From: Algibacter pacificus
GTDB lineage: Bacteria > Bacteroidota > Bacteroidia > Flavobacteriales > Flavobacteriaceae
Assembly: GCF_008033385.1 (NCBI RefSeq)
Contig: NZ_VOGY01000014.1
Coordinates: forward strand, 1 to 64,000
Direction: 5' to 3'
Length of the DNA: 64,000 nucleotides
In this document: positions 1 through 7,164 of the stretch, piece after piece
How positions within the stretch are numbered: position 1 is the first letter of the stretch
How the letters are laid out: every line of letters begins with the position of its first letter
Program-made: the position numbers and the translations under genes
Notes under the pieces: generated by a model
The model's input: the letters and a program-made list of their open reading frames with translations, nothing else
Database searches by the model: none
What the model was told of the DNA's origin: nothing

Positions 1-290
1 TTTTTGTTTTCTGTTCATTTTGCCTTGATGCAAAACGAACCAAAAAATCAGGTCAAAATTATGAAATTGCTAACGCACCATTCGCTTTCGGAATTGCGTG
101 CTTAAAGCTTCGCATCTTCATTTCTTCGCTCATTATTTCTGAATTTTGACGTTTCCGACGGTGTCGGAATTTGGGAGTTTTACTTTTACTATGTTTGATT
201 TTCTTCCCAATGTTACTTTTTTATTTTTCTATTTCTTTTTTTTATTCATTTGAGTAAACACTGTTCACTGTGACTGGCTACTGTGACTTT
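1..290. repeat. Direct repeat, copy 1 (downstream of trpG)
   Basis: This non-coding stretch is nearly the same as 1055-1344. The two copies differ by scattered substitutions and by a few bases near 110-120. Each copy contains an inverted pair (GTCAAAATT..GAAAT against ATTTC..AATTTTGAC) and a perfect hairpin TCCGAC-GGT-GTCGGA. The last part holds the degenerate motif GAGTAAACACTGTTCACTGTGACTG-like, which recurs near 251, 299, 1008 and 1306. No credible gene is present. The left end may continue beyond the window. Confidence 0.85.
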
Positions 291-340
291 TTTCATTTGA
301 GTAAGCACTGTAAACTGTCACTGATGACTGCGACTATTTT

Positions 341-904
341 TTAATCCTCAATCCAATTCTTTAAAATCGTTTTTCCGTGTGGTGTTAATACCGATTCTGG
401 GTGATATTGTACGCCACGAACATCGTAAGTTTTATGGCGTAAAGACATAATTTGTCCGTTAGCATCTACGGATGTGGCTTCTAAATTTTCTGGTAAATTT
501 GGATTTACTACCCACGAGTGGTAACGCCCAACTTCTATGTTTTTGTCTAAGCCTTGAAACAATATTTCATCGTCTACGGTTATGGTTACATTTGTTGCCA
601 CACCGTGATAAACGTCCTCTAGGTTTATAAGCGAACCTCCAAAAACTTCGCCTATGGCTTGTTGGCCTAAACATACTCCAAGAATGCTTTTTGTTGGTGC
701 AAATCTTTTGATAATGGCTTTTAGTAATCCAGCTTCGTCTGGAATTCCTGGGCCTGGAGATAATACTATTTTATGATAGGGCTCCACATCGTCTAGGGTA
801 AGTTTGTCGTTTCGGACTACGGTAACATCGCAGTTTAAATCTTCTAGGTAATGAACTAGATTGTATGTAAAACTGTCGTAATTGTCTATGACTAGTACTT
901 TCAT
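341..904 (-). CDS. trpG: Anthranilate synthase component II (glutamine amidotransferase)
   Basis: This is the cytoplasmic glutaminase subunit that supplies ammonia to TrpE for making anthranilate from chorismate, the first committed step of tryptophan synthesis. The 187-residue length is normal for a stand-alone subunit. It has the class I amidotransferase layout: an N-terminal DNYDSFTYNL motif, the oxyanion motif SPGPG (49-53), the nucleophile Cys78 in GVCLGQ, and the His168-Glu170 pair in YHPES. It is on the same strand as trpE and downstream of it. The 543-bp gap between them is unusually long for an operon and is filled by a repeat and a hairpin element. trpD and the later trp genes would be expected beyond position 1. 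The ATG at 904 gives the family's usual N-terminus. Confidence 0.95.
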   Translation of the reverse strand: MKVLVIDNYDSFTYNLVHYLEDLNCDVTVVRNDKLTLDDVEPYHKIVLSPGPGIPDEAGLLKAIIKRFAPTKSILGVCLGQQAIGEVFGGSLINLEDVYHGVATNVTITVDDEILFQGLDKNIEVGRYHSWVVNPNLPENLEATSVDANGQIMSLRHKTYDVRGVQYHPESVLTPHGKTILKNWIED

Positions 905-1054
905 AAGTTTGTTTTTTTCAGATGATTCTGAATTTTATTTATTGTTTTAGTCGAGTAAGTTTTGGTTTACTTTGACTGTTTGTTTTTAAATTTCTTTTTT
1001 ATTAATTTGAGTAAACACTGTTCACTGTGACTGAATACTGCGACTCATTTTATT

Positions 1055-1344
1055 TTTTTGTTTTCTGTTCATTTTGCCTTGATGCAAAACGAACCAAAAA
1101 ATCAGGTCAAAATTATGAAATTGCTAACGCACGATTCGCTTTCGGAATTACGTGCTTGAAGCTTCGCTTCGCATCTTCATTCCTTCGCTCATTATTTCTG
1201 AATTTTGACGTTTCCGACGGTGTCGGAATTTGGGAGATTCACTTTTGTTATGTTTGATTTTCTTCCCAATGTTACTTTTTTGTTTTTCTATTTCTTTTTT
1301 TTCATTCGAGTAAGCTCTGTTTACTGAGGCTAAATACTGCGACT
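1055..1344. repeat. Direct repeat, copy 2 (between trpE and trpG)
   Basis: This is the second copy of the roughly 290-bp sequence at 1-290, in the same orientation. A 76-codon reading frame crosses it on the plus strand, but it has no recognisable domain and simply follows the repeat, so I do not call a gene. It contains the same internal inverted repeats as copy 1. The rest of the 905-1447 gap is AT-rich sequence plus the separate hairpin element at 1364-1439. Confidence 0.87.
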
Positions 1345-1363
1345 TTCCCCAAGGGTTGCTCCC

Positions 1364-1439
1364 GCGTTAGGGATTGAGGCTTTGTTGGAGCTCCTCGAAG
1401 AGAGCGACTGCCGAAAGCCCGACCCTTTTCGGGTAACGC
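1364..1439 (-). repeat. Dispersed hairpin element, copy A
   Basis: Read on the minus strand, this begins GCGTTACCC, continues GGGTCGGGCTTTC, and ends TCAATCCCTAACGC. The ends are inverted repeats (GCGTTA/TAACGC). The centre differs from most other copies and carries GCTCTCTTCGAGGAGC, a small hairpin of the same type as in copy D at 42669. It lies between trpE and trpG and would be transcribed as part of the trp mRNA. Confidence 0.8.
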
Positions 1440-1447
1440 CCAAATTT

Positions 1448-2854
1448 TTATATGTCTTCGGCTACTTTTATGGCTTTTGTTAGTGCGCCGAGTTTGTTAT
1501 ATACTTCTTGTAGCTCGCTTTCGGCGTTAGATTTCGATACCATTCCGGCGCCTGCTTGCCAGTTTAATTTGTAGTCTTTGCTTAAAAAGGTTCGAATCAT
1601 GATGGCATGATTAAAATTGCCGTCGAAATCCATGAATCCGATAGCTCCGCCGTAATAGCCGCGACTTGTTTTTTCGTATTGTTCGATAAGTTGCATGGCG
1701 CGGTGTTTTGGCGCGCCACTTAGGGTTCCCGCAGGAAACGTGTCGGCTACAACTTGCATGGTTGAGGTGCTTTCGTGTTTATGGCCGGTGACTTTACTTA
1801 CCAAGTGGATAACGTGCGAGAAAAACTGGACTTCGCGGTAGGTTTCTACTTTTACTTGACTGCCGTGGCGACTTAAATCGTTTCGGGCTAGGTCGACAAG
1901 CATCACGTGTTCGGCATTTTCTTTATCGTCGTTTTTAAGTTTTTCGGCTAGAATTTCGTCTTGTTGCTCGTCGCCTGTCCGTTTGAATGTACCTGCAATG
2001 GGGTGGATTTCTGCCAAACCATTGGTTACAATAAGTTGGGCTTCTGGCGAGCTGCCGAATATTTTAAAATCGCCGTAATCGAAATAAAACAGGTACGGTG
2101 ATGGGTTTATGCTTCGTAAGGCACGATAGATATTGAAATCGTCGCCAGTGAATTCTTGAGAAAAACGACGTGAAAGTACGAGTTGAAACACATCACCTCG
2201 GGCACAGTGTTTGCGCGCTAACTCTACTTGATTTCTAAATTCTTCGTCGGTTAAATTCGATTTTATTTCCCCTTTCGATTTGAAATTATAAGATGCAAAG
2301 TTTTGTATGTTTATCAGTTTGTCGATGTCGTGAATGTTATTTTCGGCATCATCATAACAATGCGCAAAAATATAAGCTTCGTTTTTATAGTGGTTTATGG
2401 CTATAATATTTTTGTAAACGGCGTAATATAGGTCTGGAATGACTACCGAATTGTCTTTTTTTGTAATTTGGATATCTTCAAAATAACGAACCGCGTCGTA
2501 GGCTGTGTAACCAAAAATTCCGTTGTTTATAAATTTGAAATCCTCATCGGTATGCGTTTCAAAACGTTTGGTGAAATTATGGATTTCGGTAGCGACATTA
2601 ACGTCTTTTGTAATGTTTAGTGTGGTGGTGGTGCCATCGGGAAAAGTTTGCGTAATCACTTCATTTTCCACCTTTATGGTTGCAATAGGATTAAAACAAA
2701 TGTATGAGAAATTTTTATGATTCCGGTGGTAATCGCCACTTTCTAGTAAAATACTGTTTGGGTATTTATCGCGTATTTTATAGTAAACAGATACGGGGGT
2801 TATAGTATCGGTTAGTATTTTTTTGTTGTGGGTGTATAGACTAAATTTTTTCAT
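1448..2854 (-). CDS. trpE: Anthranilate synthase component I
   Basis: This is the chorismate-binding subunit, converting chorismate and ammonia to anthranilate with TrpG. It has 468 residues, within the family range. The N-terminal domain carries the LLES motif (36-39) that in characterised TrpE proteins belongs to the tryptophan feedback site. The C-terminal chorismate-binding domain shows FQLVLSRRF, the PAGTLSGAPKHRAMQLI block and GYYGGAIGF. These distinguish it from isochorismate synthase together with the adjacent trpG. It is the first structural gene after the leader peptide and attenuator at 2904-3033. The ATG at 2854 is about 50 nt past the terminator. Confidence 0.95.
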   Translation of the reverse strand: MKKFSLYTHNKKILTDTITPVSVYYKIRDKYPNSILLESGDYHRNHKNFSYICFNPIATIKVENEVITQTFPDGTTTTLNITKDVNVATEIHNFTKRFETHTDEDFKFINNGIFGYTAYDAVRYFEDIQITKKDNSVVIPDLYYAVYKNIIAINHYKNEAYIFAHCYDDAENNIHDIDKLINIQNFASYNFKSKGEIKSNLTDEEFRNQVELARKHCARGDVFQLVLSRRFSQEFTGDDFNIYRALRSINPSPYLFYFDYGDFKIFGSSPEAQLIVTNGLAEIHPIAGTFKRTGDEQQDEILAEKLKNDDKENAEHVMLVDLARNDLSRHGSQVKVETYREVQFFSHVIHLVSKVTGHKHESTSTMQVVADTFPAGTLSGAPKHRAMQLIEQYEKTSRGYYGGAIGFMDFDGNFNHAIMIRTFLSKDYKLNWQAGAGMVSKSNAESELQEVYNKLGALTKAIKVAEDI

Positions 2855-2903
2855 GTCTTGTTTTTAATATTTCGGTAAACACCGAAAATGTAATTTTTTT
2901 AAT

Positions 2904-2937
2904 AAAAAAAAGGCTTGTCGTGAATGACAAGCCTTTT
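2904..2937 (-). terminator. Intrinsic terminator of the trp attenuator
   Basis: On the minus strand, AAAAGGCTTGTC pairs perfectly with GACAAGCCTTTT around a 6-nt loop, and the stem runs into eight U. It lies between the Trp-rich leader peptide and trpE, where an attenuator terminator belongs. The sequence TTCACGA (loop plus the first bases of the 3' arm) is complementary to TCGTGAA just after the leader stop codon, a possible antiterminator pairing. Confidence 0.9.
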
Positions 2938-2985
2938 GGATATTTTTTTAAGTTTTAAATATACTAGGGATTTACTTCACGAATT

Positions 2986-3033
2986 TTAGTTTCGAAAGCT
3001 CCACCACCATGTGTTATTTAAAGTTATATTCAT
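2986..3033 (-). CDS. trpL: trp operon leader peptide, MNITLNNTWWWSFRN
   Basis: This 15-codon frame starts at ATG 3033 and ends with TAA at 2988-2986. It contains three consecutive TGG codons (3009-3001). It begins about 20 nt after the -7 promoter element and ends about 50 nt before the intrinsic terminator ahead of trpE. That arrangement matches classical ribosome-mediated attenuation. CTTTCGAA (2998-2991), overlapping the codons after Trp, can pair with TTCGTGAAG (2983-2975) with one bulge, giving a 1:2 hairpin. TCGTGAA in that arm can instead pair with TTCACGA in the terminator. The peptide is read directly from the sequence; the regulation is inferred. Confidence 0.9.
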   Translation of the reverse strand: MNITLNNTWWWSFRN

Positions 3034-3052
3034 TTTTGTTTTTTTACTGGTT

Positions 3053-3085
3053 CAAATATAAAGATTGAAAAAGTATTATACAAAA
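3053..3085 (-). promoter_or_regulatory. Promoter of the trp operon
   Basis: On the minus strand, TTTTG (-33 type) is followed after 20 nt by TATATTTG (-7 type), matching the Bacteroidota consensus TTTG-N17-23-TAnnTTTG exactly. The expected start point lies roughly 10-15 nt before the leader peptide ATG. Confidence 0.8.
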
Positions 3086-3146
3086 CTTTGTGCGTTTTTT
3101 ACGAAAAAAGAAAAATTAACCTTATTTTGTTAAAGATTCTATTTAG

Positions 3147-3180
3147 AAAAAAGACCGCCATAACAAAGTACAGCAGTCTT
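3147..3180 (-). terminator. Terminator-like hairpin without an assigned gene
   Basis: On the minus strand, AAGACTGC pairs with GCGGTCTT (one G-U pair) around a 14-nt loop and is followed by six U. It lies upstream of the trp promoter, and no minus-strand gene precedes it. Either a short RNA starts in 3190-3415 or the hairpin blocks antisense read-through from the thioredoxin gene region. The rest of 3086-3415 is AT-rich and shows nothing else I can support. Confidence 0.45.
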
Positions 3181-3415
3181 GGTTGGTTACTACTAGTACT
3201 TAATAATTACTAGGGTAATAATTATTGTTGTTCTAATAAGATGTAAAACTAATATTTATTTTTATAGAATAGAAGGAATTCATGAATTTATAATGAGATA
3301 ATAAATGGAATGTAAATGGTTTGTTTTAAGTTGAATAGAGGTGTTGCTGGTTGTTTTGTGTAAAAAAATGTTAAATAATAATTAGAGTTAACAACTATTA
3401 ATTAGTTTTATAATT

Positions 3416-3949
3416 ATGAAGAGATACGTATTTATTATAGCATTACTCTTGGTTTTAGGATGTAAGGAAAAGAAAAATGTACCTGAATTAGGAATTAAAG
3501 ATTCCTATAAAAAAATAGATGCAAGTGCTGTTAAATTAGAGATATATAATTTTGATGGTCTAAAAACGTTTTTAAATAAGGAGGACAATAAAATTCATGT
3601 TATAAACTTTTGGGCCACTTGGTGTGCACCTTGTATTAAGGAGTTGCCTTATTTTGAAAAAATAAATACTGAATATAAATCTGAAAATGTAGAGGTGTTA
3701 TTAGTGAGTTTAGATTTTCCGCATTTATACGATTCTAAATTGAAGCCTTTTATTTTAGAAGAAAAATTAAAATCGAAAGTCGTGGCTTTGGATGATGTCG
3801 ATAGTAATACTTGGATTCCAAAAGTAGACGAAAGTTGGTCGGGAGCATTACCTGCAACTATGATATATAAAAATGATAAGCGTAAGTTTTTTGAAAAATC
3901 TTTTACTTACGAAGAATTAGAGCATGAATTAAAACAATTTTTAAATTAG
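3416..3949 (+). CDS. TlpA-family thioredoxin-like lipoprotein
   Basis: This is a periplasm-facing thiol-disulfide oxidoreductase of the TlpA/ResA type. Residues 1-16 form a lipoprotein signal peptide ending in the lipobox LVLGC, with Cys16 as the lipidation site. The thioredoxin fold follows, with the active site WATWCAPC (Cys70 and Cys73) and a cis-proline region LPATMIY near residue 145. Family members reduce disulfides, often during cytochrome c maturation or stress repair; no cytochrome genes lie nearby, so the substrate is unknown. The next gene, another thioredoxin-fold protein, starts 6 nt after the stop, indicating co-transcription. Confidence 0.88.
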   Translation: MKRYVFIIALLLVLGCKEKKNVPELGIKDSYKKIDASAVKLEIYNFDGLKTFLNKEDNKIHVINFWATWCAPCIKELPYFEKINTEYKSENVEVLLVSLDFPHLYDSKLKPFILEEKLKSKVVALDDVDSNTWIPKVDESWSGALPATMIYKNDKRKFFEKSFTYEELEHELKQFLN

Positions 3950-3955
3950 AAAATT

Positions 3956-4576
3956 ATGAAAAAAACAATGAAAATAGTATCGGTATTTTTAGTGGTACTT
4001 TGTGCAAGTGCTTTTACAATAAAAACGATTAACGTTAATGAAGGTTATAATATAGGTGATATAGCCGAAGATTTTACATTAAAAAATATAGACGGTAACA
4101 TGGTGTCGCTGTCGGATTATAACGAAGCTAAAGGGTTTATTGTAACTTTTACTTGTAACACTTGCCCGTATGCGGTGATGTATCAAGATCGAATTATAGA
4201 ACTGAATAAAAAATATGCAAAATTGGGCTATCCGGTAATTGCTATCATGCCAAATAATACGGATATTAATCCTGGTGATAGTTTTGAGAATATGAAAAAA
4301 CGCGCTATTGAAAAAGGATTCGAATTTCCATATTTAATTGACGAAAATCAAGAGATATATCCAAAATTCGGAGCAACCAAAACCCCTCATGTTTTTGTAT
4401 TAGAAAAAACGAGCAAAGGAAATGAAGTGAAATATATAGGCGCTATTGATGATAATTATAAAGATGCATCGGCTGTTACAACTAAATATGTTGAAGATGC
4501 GGTAGATGCCTTATTAAATGGAAAAGAAATAAAAGAGACAGAAACAAGAGCTATTGGCTGTGGCATAAAAGCTTAG
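3956..4576 (+). CDS. Exported AhpC/TSA-type thioredoxin family protein
   Basis: This 206-residue protein has an N-terminal signal peptide (about 1-23, LVVLCASAFT), then a peroxiredoxin-like thioredoxin domain. The motif FTCNTCPYAV (Cys67 and Cys70) is typical of the 'thioredoxin family' redoxins that share the AhpC/TSA fold but carry a CxxC. TPHVFVL near residue 145 supplies the cis-proline loop. The C-terminus ends RAIGCGIKA with a further cysteine. It is co-transcribed with the TlpA-like lipoprotein 6 nt upstream, and a good terminator follows. The two probably act together in envelope thiol chemistry; a peroxidase role cannot be decided from sequence. Confidence 0.85.
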   Translation: MKKTMKIVSVFLVVLCASAFTIKTINVNEGYNIGDIAEDFTLKNIDGNMVSLSDYNEAKGFIVTFTCNTCPYAVMYQDRIIELNKKYAKLGYPVIAIMPNNTDINPGDSFENMKKRAIEKGFEFPYLIDENQEIYPKFGATKTPHVFVLEKTSKGNEVKYIGAIDDNYKDASAVTTKYVEDAVDALLNGKEIKETETRAIGCGIKA

Positions 4577-4603
4577 TGAATTTGTGTTGTTTAACGATTA
4601 ATG

Positions 4604-4637
4604 AAAATTCCGAGGTGTAATACTTCGGAATTTTTTT
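4604..4637 (+). terminator. Intrinsic terminator of the thioredoxin pair
   Basis: AAAATTCCGA and TCGGAATTTT form the stem, with further pairing inside the loop region, followed by a run of seven T. It lies 28 nt after the stop at 4576. Confidence 0.85.
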
Positions 4638-4659
4638 CGTCTATCCATATTATAAATAT

Positions 4660-4667
4660 TAAATTTG
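4660..4667 (+). promoter_or_regulatory. -7 element TAAATTTG before the rhodanese pair
   Basis: This is a full match to TAnnTTTG, 35 nt before the ATG at 4703 and just after the preceding terminator. No convincing -33 TTG is seen upstream. Confidence 0.5.
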
Positions 4668-4702
4668 CGTTCAAATAAAAAAATAAAAAGACCAACATAA
4701 AA

Positions 4703-5020
4703 ATGGAAGATTTAACACAAGAAGAATGGGTAGAGCAATTATCTAAGGATGATAATGCTGTGATTTTAGATGTAAGGACAGATGCCGAAGTGGCCGAAGG
4801 CGTTATTGAAGGTGCTATACATATCGATATTTATAAAGGACAAGGGTTTGTGGACGAGGTTGAAGCCCTTGATAAAAGCAAAAACTATTACGTGTATTGC
4901 CGTTCTGGTAACCGTAGCGGACAAGCATGTTCTTTAATGGAACAATTAGGCTTTGAAAACGCTTATAATTTAGAAGGTGGTATGTTGGAATGGACTGGTG
5001 ATGTTGTAGACTTAAAATAA
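4703..5020 (+). CDS. Single-domain rhodanese-like protein (cytoplasmic)
   Basis: This is a 105-residue single-domain rhodanese, a sulfur carrier or sulfurtransferase fold. It has the ILDVRTDAEVAEG entry motif and the active-site loop YCRSGNRSG with nucleophile Cys66. There is no signal peptide, so it should be cytoplasmic. A six-residue loop of this type fits sulfur substrates rather than phosphate (Cdc25-like). The second, exported rhodanese starts 4 nt after its stop, so one mRNA appears to provide a rhodanese on each side of the inner membrane. The physiological sulfur donor is not apparent. Confidence 0.9.
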   Translation: MEDLTQEEWVEQLSKDDNAVILDVRTDAEVAEGVIEGAIHIDIYKGQGFVDEVEALDKSKNYYVYCRSGNRSGQACSLMEQLGFENAYNLEGGMLEWTGDVVDLK

Positions 5021-5023
5021 GAT

Positions 5024-5416
5024 ATGAAATATATTTTATTTGCGGTAACCTTTGTTATTTTTAGCTTGTTTTTTAATTGTAAAGCTCAGGATGATGATAT
5101 GGTTACTCATGTTACAGCAAATGAGTTGAATGTTGTTTTAAAGGAACAAAGTAATATCCAAATTTTGGATGTTAGAACTTCTAAAGAATATGAAGCCGGA
5201 CATTTACCAAATGCTGAAAATATTGACTTTTTATCTGAAGGGTTTTCAAAAGCATTGGAAGGATTGGATAAAAATGAACCTTTGGTTATTTATTGCAAAT
5301 CCGGAAGACGGAGTGGGAAAAGCTTAGACGTTTTTAGGACTCTAGGATTTACTAAAATCTATAACTTGGAAGGTGGTATTTTAAAATGGAAATCTAAAGG
5401 GTTTGAAGTGAATTAA
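5024..5416 (+). CDS. Rhodanese-like lipoprotein
   Basis: This 130-residue protein has a hydrophobic N-terminus ending in LFFNC, a plausible lipobox with Cys19, so it is probably a periplasmic lipoprotein. The rhodanese domain spans about 28-127, with ILDVRTSKEYEAGHLPNA and the active loop YCKSGRRSG (Cys91). It resembles the cytoplasmic rhodanese immediately upstream in length and motif order, suggesting duplication and relocation, though the sequences have diverged. It is the last gene of this transcription unit before the bidirectional terminator at 5451. Confidence 0.87.
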   Translation: MKYILFAVTFVIFSLFFNCKAQDDDMVTHVTANELNVVLKEQSNIQILDVRTSKEYEAGHLPNAENIDFLSEGFSKALEGLDKNEPLVIYCKSGRRSGKSLDVFRTLGFTKIYNLEGGILKWKSKGFEVN

Positions 5417-5450
5417 ATTTTGCTTTTTATCTATCAATGGAAATAAAATA

Positions 5451-5486
5451 AAAATCTCAGATTAACTTGTAATCTGAGATTTTTTT
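5451..5486. terminator. Bidirectional intrinsic terminator
   Basis: AAAATCTCAGATTA pairs with TAATCTGAGATTTT across a 4-5 nt loop, with A- and T-rich flanks on both sides. It lies between the convergent ends of the rhodanese gene and murF and can serve both. Confidence 0.88.
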
Positions 5487-5511
5487 ATTTCAAAACTTAA
5501 GTGTTTATTTT

Positions 5512-6795
5512 TTAATCAAAATGTTTTAAAATACGTTCTAAGGCCATGCCTCTGGAGCCTTTTATTAGTAAAATAGCATGTTCAATTTCAGAAAAATTAA
5601 AGTCGTTTTCTAAATCTTGATAGCTTTTATATTGTTTTACTTTTTCGGAATTTGTTTTGGTGTCGTAAAAATTTTCACCAACTAAAATAATGCAATCTAT
5701 ATTTATAGAGGAAGCTAAATCTGTAATCGCTTGATGTTCTGTTTTGGCAGCTTGTCCAACCTCGAACATATCTCCTAAAAATACTGTTTTTTTACCCTTT
5801 TGTTTTTCGAAATTTAATAAGGCGGCACGCATACTTGTTGGGTTGGCATTGTAGGCGTCTAGAATTATTTTATTGGTTCCCTGTTCAATAATTTGCGATC
5901 TGTTATTTGTTGGTGTATAGTGTTCAATGGCACTTTTTATCGCATGATGTTCAACTTTAAAGTAATGTCCAATGGCTATCGCAGCAGCAATATTATTAAA
6001 ATTATAATCGCCTATTAATTGACTTGTCATTTTTAAGCGATCTAGTTGACAAGAAACAAAAGGTTGAGCGTCTATAAATTCAATAACCACTTCGGGATTC
6101 GTGGTTTTGCTGCCAAAAGTAAATCTTGTTGCCGCTTTTGTTTTTTCCATTTGAATGGCATCATTCGCATTCACAAAAACAGTTTTATGATTAGAAATAA
6201 GGAAGTCGTACATTTCACTCTTAGCTTTAATCACGCCTTCAATACTTCCAAAGCCTTCCAAGTGTGCTTTTCCAAAATTGGTAATATATCCAAAATCTGG
6301 TTTTGCTATGCTACATAGAAATTCAATTTCTTTTGGATGATTGGCTCCCATTTCAATAATACCAATTTCGGTGTCTTTTGTCATCGATAAAAGTGTAAGC
6401 GGTACGCCAATATGGTTGTTTAAATTGCCAACCGTTGCTGTGGTTTTAAATTTTTTAGAGAGTACAGCGTTTATAAGTTCTTTGGTGGTTGTTTTGCCAT
6501 TACTTCCGGTTAAAGCGATAATAGGGCGTTTTAAATAGGACCGGTGTAAACTGGCTAGGTTTTGCAGCGTTTCTAAAACATTTTCAACTAAAATTGTATT
6601 AGAGTTTAATGGGTATTTCGGATTATCTATAACAGCATATTTAGCACCCGATTTTAAGGCCTGTTCTGCATATCTATTGCCGTCAAAGTTTGCGCCTTTT
6701 AAAGCAAAAAACATGCTATTCTTATTAATTTTTCGAGTATCTGTAGATACCGATTCACAAGTTAAAAAAAGCTGATGAAGTTGTTCGATTTCCAA
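5512..6795 (-). CDS. murF: UDP-N-acetylmuramoyl-tripeptide--D-alanyl-D-alanine ligase
   Basis: This cytoplasmic Mur ligase adds D-Ala-D-Ala to the UDP-MurNAc tripeptide, the last soluble step of the peptidoglycan precursor. At 427 residues it is slightly shorter than E. coli MurF. The N-terminal UDP-binding domain contains STDTR and FALKGANFDGN. The central ATPase domain has the P-loop TGSNGKTTTK (96-105) and GNLNNHIGVPLTLL. The C-terminal domain begins near LDAYNANPTSMRAAL. The MurF-type features, rather than MurE features, are the GNLNNHIG segment and the absence of the DNPR specificity motif of meso-Dap adding enzymes. It stands alone, away from the usual dcw cluster. Confidence 0.93.
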   Translation of the reverse strand: MEIEQLHQLFLTCESVSTDTRKINKNSMFFALKGANFDGNRYAEQALKSGAKYAVIDNPKYPLNSNTILVENVLETLQNLASLHRSYLKRPIIALTGSNGKTTTKELINAVLSKKFKTTATVGNLNNHIGVPLTLLSMTKDTEIGIIEMGANHPKEIEFLCSIAKPDFGYITNFGKAHLEGFGSIEGVIKAKSEMYDFLISNHKTVFVNANDAIQMEKTKAATRFTFGSKTTNPEVVIEFIDAQPFVSCQLDRLKMTSQLIGDYNFNNIAAAIAIGHYFKVEHHAIKSAIEHYTPTNNRSQIIEQGTNKIILDAYNANPTSMRAALLNFEKQKGKKTVFLGDMFEVGQAAKTEHQAITDLASSINIDCIILVGENFYDTKTNSEKVKQYKSYQDLENDFNFSEIEHAILLIKGSRGMALERILKHFD

Positions 6796-7164
6796 TTTTT
6801 TAAATGCCTTTATTTTATATGGGCTAAGATAACAATTTGTGTGGTCCTTTTTGCTATATTATCGTGTTAAAGTCAAGGCGAGCATATCATGAATTTTAAA
6901 TATACCATATTACTATATGGTATATTTTTATGTTTAAAAGTGTTATTTTCAACTAAAACGACATGATTTAATATGTTTAGCAAATAATCTAGATTTGTAT
7001 ATCATATTTCATGAATTTTACTTAAATAAAATTCATTTTGAATAAAAAACAGGGTGTTATAATTACAATATGTTAAAAATAAGTCTAATATGGTGTTAAA
7101 TTCTGCTTGCTTAGGTTTTTTTCTTAATTTACCGCTTCTTTTTTAAAACTCTAACAATTATTAC
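6796..7164. other. Intergenic gap with a strong AT palindrome at 6898-6927
   Basis: This is the space between the divergent genes murF and the M1 peptidase. The one clear structure is AAATATACCATAT paired with ATATGGTATATTT around TACT, followed by five T on the plus strand. It could be an operator or a terminator-like stem. No promoter with both -33 and -7 elements was recognised for either gene. Confidence 0.55.

Noticed and set aside
1027-1257. 76-codon plus-strand reading frame upstream of trpG
   Set aside because: It lies wholly in the duplicated non-coding repeat, has no domain, and is disrupted in copy 1.
3416-5416. Cytochrome c maturation or sulfur-oxidation (Sox) cluster suggested by TlpA-like and rhodanese genes
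   Set aside because: No ccm, resB/C, sox or cytochrome genes are nearby; a specific pathway cannot be supported.
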